Shown here piece by piece: positions 52,606-62,774 of a stretch of 64,000 nucleotides of DNA. The notes under the pieces were generated by a model that saw only the letters and a program-made list of their open reading frames with translations, made no database searches and had not been told where the DNA came from. The DNA lies in assembly GCA_037974335.1 (NCBI GenBank), contig CM075729.1, positions 110,962,437-111,026,436 on the forward strand, in the 5' to 3' direction. A program made the translations under genes and the position numbers. The first letter of the stretch is position 1; each line of letters opens with the position of its first letter. This stretch comes from Prionace glauca (Eukaryota; Chordata; Chondrichthyes; Carcharhiniformes; Carcharhinidae).

Positions 52606-53157
52606 GGTCCTCTACTTATATTAAACCTTCTACCATTGAGCCAATCACGATAATAATAGGTCTCCAGTTGCTGAGCCTTGTTTGAGGAATTACTGTGTTT
52701 ATTTCAGGGAGGAATTGATTTGAAAAAGTGAATAGTTGATAAGACAGAGTTAATTGAAGGATAAAATAGTGCACAAAGAAACAATATTTGGAGATTCGCT
52801 GCTTGGATTTGAGTAGGGAATTTGGAATGTTTGGGAGAAATCAGCAGGAAGAAACAAATAGTGAGTGATCATGGAGATATGAGACCAAAGATTAGATTAT
52901 TGAATCAGGATGAAGAAATGGATGTCACTGCTTTTCAGAAATGGTGTGTTAATGTCCAGTTGGTGGAATATCAGAAGCAGATTAGGAAAAAAATTAAAGA
53001 AACTCACAGTAAAGTTTAAATTACTGTGTGGATACTGAGTTGTTTATGTTCGGAGATATCCTCATTTGTAATCAAACAATTTCTCATTTTAGTTATCAGT
53101 ATCTCTCCCTCCTGTGCACAAACCTAAAGGATGGGAAGCAATCTGTGTGGATGTGGA
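52606..53157. other. Duplicated upstream segment (matches 23641-24110)
   Basis: No gene. A short frame MDVTAFQKWCVNVQLVEYQKQIRKK is a shadow of the duplicated sequence, whose gene A version is not conserved as a frame. Confidence 0.6.
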
Positions 53158-53315
53158 TGACATGGTGGCACAATGGTTAGCACTGCTGCCTCACAGAGCC
53201 AGGGTCCTGGGTTCAATTCCAACCTTGGCTGACTGTCTGTGTGGAGTTGCATAAGATGGTCTTTCGGACAGTTAGCATGGATGTGATGGGCTGAACGGCC
53301 TCCTTCTGCCCATCT
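53158..53315 (+). mobile_element. HE1-like SINE with internal deletion
   Basis: 'ggtggcacaatggttagcactgctgcctcacag', 'gggttcaattcc' (B-box), then directly the tail 'gggctgaacggcctccttctg'. Confidence 0.83.
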
Positions 53316-53624
53316 GGTTGAGTTGTTTTGAGACAGTCAATAAAGAGAGATGGGCGGAGGGAGGGGGGGCAGTTGACGTTCTGTGAATTCCGTGTTGAAG
53401 TTGGAAAATTCTGGCTGAATGGAGGCAGTTTGATCCTGTTGTCTGGATTGTAACCGTGGGGACACAGACCAGACAGACCCGCAGGAGGAGGGGGGAAAGG
53501 GCAGAGTCTAAATGTGCGGGGTGGTCATTGGGTGGGGTGGGGAGACAGGGCAGGGTTGGAAGGATCGACAGAAAACAAAATGAGCAAAACCAGTCAGACC
53601 GCTAAACACCAACACAGTGAAACC

Positions 53625-53915
53625 TCGGCAGCACAGTGGCAACAGTTTCCTCACAGCGCCAGGGACGTGGGTTCAATTCTGGCCTTGGGTCACCGTCTGT
53701 GTGGAGTTTGCACATTATCCCCTGTGTCTGCATGGCTTTCCTTCAGGTGCTCTGCTTTCCTCCCAAAACCCAAAGATGAGAAGATTCGGTGAATTAGCTG
53801 TGCCAAATTGATCCTTGGTGTCAGGGGGGCGAGTAGGGTAAAGGTGTGGGGTTCTGAGTATAGATCCGAGGTGGGATTGTTGTAGGTGCAGGCTCAATGG
53901 GCCAATTGGTTCATT
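53625..53915 (+). mobile_element. HE1-like SINE, diverged
   Basis: 'cggcagcacagtggcaacag', 'gggttcaattctgg', 'tttcctcccaaaacccaaagatg' and 'ggctcaatgggcc'. Confidence 0.83.
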
Positions 53916-53924
53916 AACATCCTT

Positions 53925-54195
53925 TAGGGAAGGAGATCTGCCAGCCTTACCTGGTCTGGCCTACATGTGACTCCAGAGTCACAGCAATATGGCTGCCTCT
54001 CAACTGCCTTCAGGCTACTGGGATGGGCAATAAATACTGTAAGAAGTCTCACAATACTAGATTAAACTAAGTTTAAATAAAGCTTTAACCTGGTGTTGTG
54101 AGACTTCATACTGTGCTTACTGCAGTCCAATGCCAGCATCTCCACATCAATAAATATTGGCCAACCAGTGATGCCCGTGTCCCACGAATGAATTA
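53925..54195 (+). mobile_element. LINE/SINE 3' tail interrupted by a PLE end
   Basis: 'ggaaggagatctgccagccttacctggtctgg' and 'ggatgggcaataaata', then the PLE (54038-54147), then 'ataaatattggccaaccagtgatgcccgtgtcccacg'. 'caataaata' flanks the PLE on both sides. Confidence 0.75.
54038..54147. mobile_element. Minimal PLE insertion with two inverted ends
   Basis: Left, reversed: 'tgtaagaagtctcacaatactagatta'. Right, plus: 'tttaacctggtgttgtgagacttcatactgtgc...ccacatca'. Only the 3' terminus is present, in head-to-head arrangement with about 20 bp between the two parts. Confidence 0.75.
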
Positions 54196-55149
54196 AAAAT
54201 AAACATTTTAGTTTTCACAATGAAAGCTAATGGGAAAACCATTGAATGGCCACCTTCCACCCTGTATCAATTCTGTGATTCAGTGGTAAACTTTCCGATC
54301 TGCCCACCACAAGAATCGGCACGAACAGGATGGGAAATTTGACCAACTATTTAAAGGTCGATTGACCTCGTGTGGAAAGATCCAGTCTCAGGGCAGAGGC
54401 GACCGGAAAATCTCACCCTCAGTCTGGGTGATTTCTTGGGATCAAAAAAGTTTTTATTTGGGAAGAAATCTCTGGAACATCAGCATAACTTCTCAGCACA
54501 ACAAGATTGCTGTTTGAATGTGGGACAATCTTAAATTTAAAATAGGTCATGGGGGCACAATGTAGTGGGTTAGCTCTGAGAAAATAAAATGTTGCTTAAG
54601 AGAAGGAACAAATTTGCAAAATATGTTGATACCTGGAATTGAGAAAGAATCAGAAACATTCACCTTGGATGTCGTTCAGTGAAATATATCAATTGGTGTT
54701 AATCTATGTTTCAGTGTAGCTGAGACTAATACATTGGCTGCTTTCTCTTTGAGATATTTGTGTTCATGTTGATTAACTTAAGAGAAATATATTTGGTGGT
54801 CTGGCCATAACCCGTTGGACATTCAAAGGAGATCTCGAGACAAAAGATCCCCTTTGGTCTTTTGAGAAGAAAACAAAAGTCGGGAAGGTTTATCAGATGG
54901 AACATTTGTGGTGTGATTTGCATGGCTTCACCAGGAAGAAAATACATTTATTGGGGACACCATTATTTCGATCTCCTTTGACTAGTTTCAAATGATGTCT
55001 CTTTTGGAAGACTGTGCAAGTTCGAATGACGAAATTGATTGGCAGGATACATTGCACAATCTCCACAGGGCTGAGAGGTTTTGACAAACACAAAACAAGG
55101 ATTTGTGGGAGGGTTTACCACAAAGCATGATGGGAGAAATCATCAAAGT
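54196..55149. other. AT-rich region with no gene seen
   Basis: No motif or clear repeat. Short minus-strand frames (60-73 aa) have no recognisable domain. Confidence 0.4.
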
Positions 55150-56985
55150 TTTCCTAACAGGAAAACCAGTTCTGACCAGGATTCTTATCTCCTCATTTTA
55201 CTGGTGTTCCGATCTAAGTCATGATGTGGGTATGCCGGCGTTGGACTGGCGTAAACACAGTAAAAAGTCTGACAACACCAGGTTTTAGTCCAACAGATTT
55301 ATTTGATAATAGACTCACAAGCTTTCGGGGTTAGCCCCTTCATCAGGTGAATGGAGAGTTCTGGCCTCAGACAGAGCATATAAAGCACAGACAGTTTAGA
55401 GATTACTGATTAGAATGTGAATCCTTACACCTAACCTGCTGTTCAAAACCTGAAGTGGCTGACAATGTGTGTGGAAGGAGCACTGATCACAGGTTAAAGA
55501 GATGTGTATTGTCTCCAGACAGTACAGTAAGTGAGGTTTTGCAAACCTAGGCAAGTCACGGGGGTTACAGATTGTGCGACATGAACCCAAGATCCCTGTT
55601 GAGACCGTCCTCATGTGTGCGGAACTTGGCTATCAGTCTCTGTTCAGCGACTCTGCGCTGTCATGTGTCGTGAAGGCCGCCTTGGAGAATGCTTACCCGA
55701 AGGTCAGAGGCTGAATGCCCATGACCACTGAAGTGTTCGCCAACAGGAAGGGAACAGTCTTGCCTGGTGATTGTCGAGCGATGTTCATTCATCCGTTGTC
55801 GTAGCGTCTGACAACTACGACGTGGCGACGCTACGACAATGGAGGAATGAACATCGCTCAACAATCACCAGGCAAGACTGTTCCCTTCCTGTTGGCGAAC
55901 ACTTCAGTGTTCATGGGCATTCAGTCTCTGACCTTCGGGTACGCATTCTCCAAGGCGGCCTTCACGACACACGACAGCGCAGAGTCACTGAACAGAGACT
56001 GATAGCCAAGTTCCACACACATGATGACGGTCTCAACAGGGATCTTGGGTTCATGTCGCACTATCTGTAACCCCCGTGACTTGCCTGGGTTTGCAAAACC
56101 TCACTTACTGTACTGTCTGGAGACAATACACATCTCTTTAACCTGTGATCAGTGCTCCTTCCACTCACATTATCAGCCACTTCAGGTCTTGAACAGCAGG
56201 TTAGGTGTAAGGATTCGCATTCTAATCAGTAATCTCTAAACTGTCTGTGCTTTATATGCTCTGTCTGAGGCCAGAACTCTCCATTCACCTGACGAAGGGG
56301 CTAACCCCGAAAGCTTGTGAGTATATTATCAAATAAATCGGTTGGACTAAAACCTGGTGTTGTCAGACTTTTTACTGTGTTCCGATCTAAAGCATATACA
56401 ACCCGTTCAGACCAGTATTTCTATTTCCTCGCTTTGCCAGTACTTGATTCAGAGTATCGAAGGGCAGGTCAGAATCAGTGTTCTTGTTTCCTGATTCAAT
56501 GTATGTAAGATCAGTTCAGACCAATATTCGTATTTCCCTCTTTTGCTGGTTCAGTTAAAAAATTCAAGACAATTTGAGACTAGTAACCTTATTTCCCCAT
56601 TTTACTGCTGTTCTATTTAAAGTATACAATACCAGTTCAGACCAGTATCCCCATTTCCCGATTTACAGGTGTCCCATTTAAAGTACACAAGGCCAGATCA
56701 GACCAGTAATCTTGCTTCCCCATTTTACTGGTGTTCAAAGTATACAAGACCAGCCGACCAGTATTTCTATTGCCCCATTTTCCTGGGGTTCAATTTATAG
56801 TACACAAGACCGGTTCATACCAGTATTCTTACTTCTCATTTTACTTGTGTTCCATTTAAAGTATACAAGACCAGCTCAGACCATTAATCTTGTCACCCCA
56901 TTTTAATGGTGTTTGATTTAAAGTGTACAAGTCCAGTTCGGACAAATATTCTTGTTTCTGCGTTTTACTAGTTCTTCCTCCTGGG
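55150..56985. repeat. About 62-bp diverged tandem repeat, split by a PLE pair
   Basis: Units resembling 'gaccagtattcttatttccccattttactggtgttcc...aaagtatacaa' occur from about 55165 to 55217 and from 56391 to 56985, roughly ten in all. The PLE pair landed inside one unit. Confidence 0.75.
55218..56376. mobile_element. Head-to-head PLE pair, both arms 5'-truncated at the same base
   Basis: Left arm 55218-55808 reversed, spacer 55809-55826 (18 nt), right arm 55827-56376 plus. Each arm holds the end of the GIY-YIG domain and the 3' UTR and starts 'gacgctacgaca'. The direct repeat 'ttccgatctaa' (10-14 bp, 55204-55217 and 56377-56390) is the target duplication. Confidence 0.9.
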
Positions 56986-57300
56986 CCAATGAAGAGCATT
57001 TCAAGGTGACTTTGAACAGAAGATTACAGTAGGAATTGAAACACCAGTGTAAATATGCAGAAGTGTCGAGGCCTTGTGGTGCAGTGGAGACATCATTTGT
57101 TCAATGGCCTCACATCCTCTGATAAGGATCAGTGTCATATTTCCTTTTACGAGGAAGTTTCTTGGGCTGTTTTATTAAATGACAGGTGTTTAAATTGGTC
57201 TTTCACCAAATGAAATACAAACCAAATATCAGCAAAGGAAGGAAACCAAGGGGCAAGATTGGGGAAATTTACATTGTTAGTACTGGCAAAGAAAACATAG
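56986..57300. other. No gene seen
   Basis: Nothing recognisable. Confidence 0.4.
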
Positions 57301-57327
57301 TGAATAAACTAATTTACAGAGAATGGA

Positions 57328-57376
57328 CATTGGGGTGGGGGGTGGGGGGGGTTGGGGGGGGGGGGGGGGGTTGGAA
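57328..57376. repeat. Poly-G tract
   Basis: Includes a run of about 17 G on the plus strand, flanked by shorter G runs. Could fold as a quadruplex or slip; assembly errors are likely here. Confidence 0.85.
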
Positions 57377-57439
57377 GGTGCTGCTTAAGGAACCTGGGTG
57401 AGTTTCTGCAGTGCATTTGTCAACTATTAAACACTTGCT

Positions 57440-58690
57440 GAGGAATCCTCTCACTGTTCATCAGAACTGAATGTTTGTGGAAGGGATGACAGTTAGGGAG
57501 ACTGCTTTGTCCGGGAGCTTCTCAAATGTTGTTGGAGCTGCACTTGTCCAGACAACTAGAGAGTATTCGATCACGTTCCTGACTTATTCCTTGTAGATAG
57601 TGCACAAGCTTTCGGGAGTCAGGAGGTTGAATTGTTCACCTCTGATCTGCTCTGGTAGTGACAGTATTTATATATCTCGTCCAGTTTTGTTTCTGATCAA
57701 TGTTAACCCCCAGGATGTTGAGTAAATTATCCATTTTGGCCTCATCCAGAAGTCCCAGCATCACAGGTACCAGTCTTCAGTCAATTCAGGGGATTCAGCG
57801 ATGATAACGCAATTGAAGTTAAAGGGAGATGGTTACAGCCTCTTTGCTGGAGATGGTAATAGCCTGGCACTTGTGTGGTGCCAATGTTAATTGCCACTTG
57901 TTAGCCCAAGACAGGATATTGTCCAAGCCTTGCTACATTCGAGCATGGAGTCGTGAATGGTACTGAGCATTGTGCAGTCATCAGCGAACATCTCCACTTC
58001 TGACTTTAGGATGGAAGAGAGATCATTGGTGAAACAGCTGACGATGGCTGGCCCGAGGACACTATTCTGAGAAACTGATGTCCTAGAGCCGAAATGATCG
58101 ACATACAACCATCACAACAATTTCTCTTTGTGCTAGGTATGACTCCAACCAACGGAAGGTTTTTCCCCAATTTCCATTTACTCCAGTTTTGCTAAGGCTC
58201 CTTGATGTCACACTCTGTCAAATTCTGCCTTGATGCCAATGGCATTCTTACCTATCCCCTGGAGTTCAGCCCTTTTGTCCATGTCCTTGCTAAGTGCCAC
58301 TTGATAGCACCATTTGTGACCTCCTCCCATCACTTTACTGATGATCAAGAGTGGATTGAAGTACTATTGCTGCAATATGTCAGGCCCAATAGCCTGTGCA
58401 GTATCCGGTGCCTTCATCCATTTCTTGATATTGTGTGGAGTGAACCAAAGACCGGCACCTGTGATGCTGGGGCTTCTGGAGGAGGCCAAGATAGACAATT
58501 TACTCAGCAACTCGGGCTGAAGATTGTTACAAACACTACAGCCTGATCTTTGGCACTGATGTACTAGACTCCCCAGACATTGAGGATGGGATATTTGTGG
58601 AGCCTCCTCCTTTAGTGAGTTGTTTAATTCTCCACCATCATTCATGCCTGGACATGGCAGGACTGCAGACTTGGATCCAATCAGCTGGTT
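57440..58690 (-). mobile_element. LINE (same family as 1-1517), reverse
   Basis: The reverse translation shows KAPDTAQAIGPD near 58390, SVSQNSVLGPAIVSCFTNDL and EMFADDCTMLSTIHDS at 58030-57940. Decayed throughout; 3' end at the left. Confidence 0.78.
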
Positions 58691-58974
58691 CTGGGAATCA
58701 CTTAGTTCTGTCTATCCCTTGCTGCTTTTGCTGTTTAGCACACAAGTAGTTCTGTGTTGTAGCTTCATCAGGTTAACATCTCATTTACAGGTGTGCCTAC
58801 TGCTGCTCCTGGCATGCCCTCCTTCACTCCTCATTGAACTAGGGATAATCCTCTGTTTAGTGGAAATTGTGGAATGGGGGATATGCCAGACCAGATTGTG
58901 GTTGAGTACAATTCTGGTGCTGCTGTTGGTCCACAGAACCTCATGGATGCCCAGTCTGGAGTTGCTAGATCTTT

Positions 58975-59098
58975 ACTGCTCATCTGGCAGTGCAGCACTC
59001 CTTCAATACCATCCCTCTGGCAATGCGGCACTCCCTCATAATGTTCTTCTGGCAGTGCCGCACTCCCTCAGTACAGCCCTTCTGGCAGTACCACACTC
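58975..59098. repeat. Short diverged tandem repeat
   Basis: About four units of 'ctggcagtgcggcactccctca' plus linker (about 32 bp). Confidence 0.6.
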
Positions 59099-59475
59099 GT
59101 GGGAGTTACAGATAGTGTGACATGAACCCACATGAGGACAGCCTCAGTAAGGATCTTAGGTTCATGTCACACTAACCCCCACAACTTGCCTGGGCTTGCA
59201 AAATCTCACTAACTGTCCTGTCTGGAGACAATACACATCTCTTTAACCTGTACTTAACCCTCTCTCCACTCACATTGTCTGTTCCTTTAAGACTTGATTA
59301 CCTGTAAAGCCTCGCATTCCAACTATTATTCTGTAAATTATTTTTGTGTCTTTATTTGCCCTGTTTGTGAACTGAAATCCCACTCACCTGATGAAGGAGG
59401 GGCGCTCCGAAAGCTAATGGCTTGTGCTACCAAATAAACCTGTTGGACTTTAACATGGTGGTGTGAGACTTCTTG
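59099..59475 (+). mobile_element. PLE 3' end with a short inverted left arm
   Basis: 59099-59130 is reversed ('ttacagatagtgtgacatgaaccc'). 59131-59475 is plus, from the last codons ('ggatcttaggttcatgtcacac') to 'aaataaacctgttggactttaacatggtg'. Inverted structure again. Confidence 0.78.
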
Positions 59476-59589
59476 TTGTCATCTGAAACATTAACAACAC
59501 ACTGAAACCCGAGGCTTGTCCTGGGGAACACAGCACTCACTGCACACACCTACTCCATCTCTCAGTGAAAACAGTGAGTAAACTGGGAG

Positions 59590-59712
59590 GTTCAGTGGCT
59601 GCCTCAGAGTGCCAGGGACCATGGGGTCAATTCTGGCATCAGGTCACTGTCTGCATGGCTTTCCTCCGGGTGCTCCGGTTACCTCCCATAATCCAAAGAT
59701 GTGCAGGTTAGT
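59590..59712 (+). mobile_element. SINE head and body, 3' cut by a CR1
   Basis: 'ttcagtggctgcctcagagtgcc', 'gctttcctccgggtgctccggttacctccc' and 'ccaaagatgtgcaggttag', then abruptly CR1. Confidence 0.75.
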
Positions 59713-61527
59713 TTTAAGGCATTTTACAGGTATGTCAAGAACAGAAGGTTGGTTAGGGCAAGATTAGGGCCAGTTACAGACAGTAGAGGGAAGTTGTGTG
59801 TGGAACCGGAGGAGATTGGAGAGGCATTGAACCAATATTTCTCTTCGGTGTTCACGCAAGGGGACATGAATGTAGCTGAGGAGGACACTGGGGTGCAGGG
59901 GTGTAAAATAGATAGTATTGTAGTTGATACGGGGGATGTGCTGGATATTTTAGAGGGTTTGAAAATAGATAAGTCCCCTGGTCTGGATGGGATTTACCCT
60001 AGGATTCTTTGGGAGGCAAGAGAGGTGATTGCGGAGCCTCTGGCTCTGATCTTCAGGTCGTCGTTGGTCTCTGGTATAGTACCGGAAGATTGGAGGACAG
60101 CAAATGTTGTCCCATTGTTTAAGAAGGGGAGAAGAGACTTCCCTGGGAATTATAGACCGGTGAGTCTTACTTCTGTGGTGGGTAAGGTTTTGGAAAGGAT
60201 TATTAGAGACAGGATTTATAGTTATTTGGAGAGTAATGAATTGATTAGAGACAGTCAGCATGGTTTTGTAACGGGTAGGTCATGCCTTACTAACCTTATC
60301 GAGTTCTTTGAGAAAGTGACCAAAGAGGTGGATAGGGGTAAGGCAGTTGATGTGGTGTATATGGATTTTGGCAAGGCATTTGATAAGGTTCACCATGGTA
60401 GGCTTCTGCAGAAAATGCAGATGTATGGGATTGGGGGTGATCTAGGTAATTGGATCAGGAATTGGCTAGCAGATAGGAGACAGAGGGTGGTGGTTGATGG
60501 TAAATATTCGTCATGGAGTTTGGTTACGAGTGGTGTGCCTCAGGGATCTGTTTTGGGGCCACTGCTGTTTGTAATTTTTATTAATGATCTGGATGAGGGT
60601 ATAGTTGGGTGGATTAGTAAGTTTGCTGATGACACCAAAGTTGGAGGTGTGGTAGATTGTGAGGAAGGGTGTCATAGTTTGCAGGGTGACTAAGAAAGGT
60701 TGCAGAGCTGGGCTGTGAGGTGGCAGATGGAGTTTAATGTGGAGAAGTGTGAGGTAATTCATTTCGGTAGGAATAACAGATGTGTTGAGTATAGGGCTAA
60801 CGGGAGGACTTTGAATAGTGTGGAGGAGCAGAGGGATCTAGGTGTATGTGTACATAGACCCCAGAAAGTTGGGAATCAAGTAGATAAGGTTGTTAAGAAG
60901 ACATACGGTGTCTTGGCATTTATTGGTAGGGGGATTGAATTTAGGAGTCGTAGCGTCATGATGCAACTGTACACAACTCTGGTGCGGCCGCACTTGGAGT
61001 TTTGTGTGCAGTTCTGGTCCCCACATTACAGGAAGGATGTAGAGGCTTTGGAGAGGGTGCAGAGGAGGTTTACCAGGATGTTGCCTGGTATGGAGGGGAG
61101 ATCCAATGAGGAGAGACTGAGGGATTTGGGGTTGTTTTCGCTGGAAAGAAGGCGGCTAAGAGGGGACCTTATTGAAACATATAAGATGATTAGAGGTTTA
61201 GACAGGGTAGATAGTGATAGCCTTTTTCCTAGGATGGAGAAAGCTAGCATGAGGGGGCACGACTTTAAATTAAGGGGGGGTAGTTATAGGACTGATGTCA
61301 GGGGTACGTTCTTTACCCAGAGGGTGGTGAGGGACTGGAATGCCCTGCCAGCTGCAGTTGTAAATGCGCCTAGTTTGGGGGCGTTTAAGAGATCTGTGGA
61401 TAGGTTTATGGACGAAATGGGATTGGTTTAGATTAGTGGGTTAGTGTTTTTTTTTTAAAAAGCTGGTCGGTGCAACATCGTGGGCCGAAGGGCCTGTTCT
61501 GCGCTGTAATGTTCTATGTTCTATGTT
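59713..61527 (+). mobile_element. 5'-truncated CR1 LINE abutting the gene C TM exon
   Basis: Frame 1 runs from 59701 to 61431 with [83 protein letters not shown] and [10 protein letters not shown]. One in-frame stop at 60691 precedes WQMEFNVEKCEVIHFGR up to RFMDEMGLV. The 3' end '(gttctat)n' stops 3-4 bp from the splice donor of the MHC exon. No target duplication is evident, and the left flank is a SINE, not the expected class I intron. Confidence 0.93.
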
Positions 61528-61531
61528 CTAC

Positions 61532-61636
61532 CTTTCTTCTTGTAGATGACAACAGCCACAATGATGAGAGCGATTAGCACGAGGACCCCGACCACAATCC
61601 CAACAGTAACAGCAACCTGGGAGCGAGACTTTGGTT
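61532..61636 (-). CDS. MHC class I gene C exon 5 (TM segment); rest of gene off window
   Basis: 105 nt, same phase as gene B exon 5. EPKSRSQ, an apolar stretch with [18 protein letters not shown], and IYKKK. Acceptor ctaacag, donor G/gtagaacat, in which only the first 3-4 bases are host and the rest is the CR1 tail. No copy of the 26-nt DYNPA exon is seen to its left down to 57 kb, so the cytoplasmic end may have been lost or changed. Confidence 0.85.
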
Positions 61637-61639
61637 CTG

Positions 61640-61855
61640 TTAGAGAGAGAATCAGAGAGACTGAGTGACTCAGGGAGTGGGAAAAGTGAGAATGAGAGAG
61701 AGAATGTGAGAGAGTGGGACAAAATGAGAGAGAGATAGAGAGAAAGAGAGAGGGCTAGCATCTCAGAGTGAGTGAAGGAGTGAATGAGAGATACAGAAAA
61801 CTCAGACAGAGAGAATGAGAGAGTGAATCAGAGAGAGAGGGAGAATCAGGAAACA
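61640..61855. repeat. (GA)n-rich microsatellite next to gene C TM exon
   Basis: Counterpart of 35460-35690. Confidence 0.85.
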
Positions 61856-61864
61856 CAGGAAAAA

Positions 61865-62770
61865 GGACACAGGAACCGTCCATCCGGCCCATCCAGTTGA
61901 TCCTGGTATTTATGTTCCACTTGAGCCTCTTCCCATCATTCCTCATCTAATTCAACCATTTTAACTCTATTCCCATTCACTCATTTGCTTGTCTATCTTC
62001 CCCTTAAACTATGCAGTTCAGTTCAGCCACTCCCTGTGGCAGCGAGCTCCACATTCTCATCACTCTTTGGGTGAAGAGGTTTCTCATGAATTCCCCATTG
62101 GGTTTCTTGTATTGATGGCCACTGGAAAGGCTCTTCCCACAAGAAGGACACTCTCAATGTTTCTGTCTATAAAAAACCTTTCATAATTTTAAACTCCTCG
62201 ATTAGATCAACTCTCAGCCTTCTGTTTTCCCGAGAGCAGAGACCCAGCCGGTTAATTCTTTCCTGAGATGTCCACGCACTCATTTCTGGAATCATCTCCG
62301 TAAATCTTCTCTGCACTCTCTCCCCTGACTCTATATCCTTTGTATCAAATGGTGATTGGAACTGCACACGGTCTTTAAATGGGGTCTAACCAAGGTTTGG
62401 CAATCACATCCCTGCTTTACAATTCTATTCCTCCAGAAGTAAAACCTGGTTTTCGATTGTATTTTATTTCCTAACCTGTAACTGTATGTTTACTGATTGG
62501 TGTATTTGTACACCAAGATCCTTTGTTTCTCAACCCTCCCTATTCATCGTTAACTGAAAAATACCTCACGTTTATCTGTGCTGAACTTCATTCACCAACT
62601 ATTTGCTGAAGTTTATTCATGTCCTATTAATTTATTCCAGTTCTCCTCAATATCAAATAATTCCCCCAATTTGGTGTTATCCATAAATTAAGAAATGGTT
62701 TTTTTGATTCCAATATCCAAGTTATGGAGTGTAAGTTGTGAATAACAGTGATCCCAACACTGATCCTTGT
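61865..62770 (-). mobile_element. Old CR1 3' half, reverse
   Basis: Reverse frame: [51 protein letters not shown]. It continues beyond the unit B copy to 'ttccccaatttggtgttatcc', the reverse of KFADDT-like sequence, near 62660-62690, and ends near 62770 ('ccaacactgatccttgtgg'). Confidence 0.8.
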
Positions 62771-62774
62771 GGAA

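Noticed and set aside
52048-52653. Cys/Leu/Val repeat protein (about 200 residues) on plus and a Thr/Val repeat on minus
   Set aside because: The 39-bp minisatellite is divisible by three and is open in several frames on both strands.
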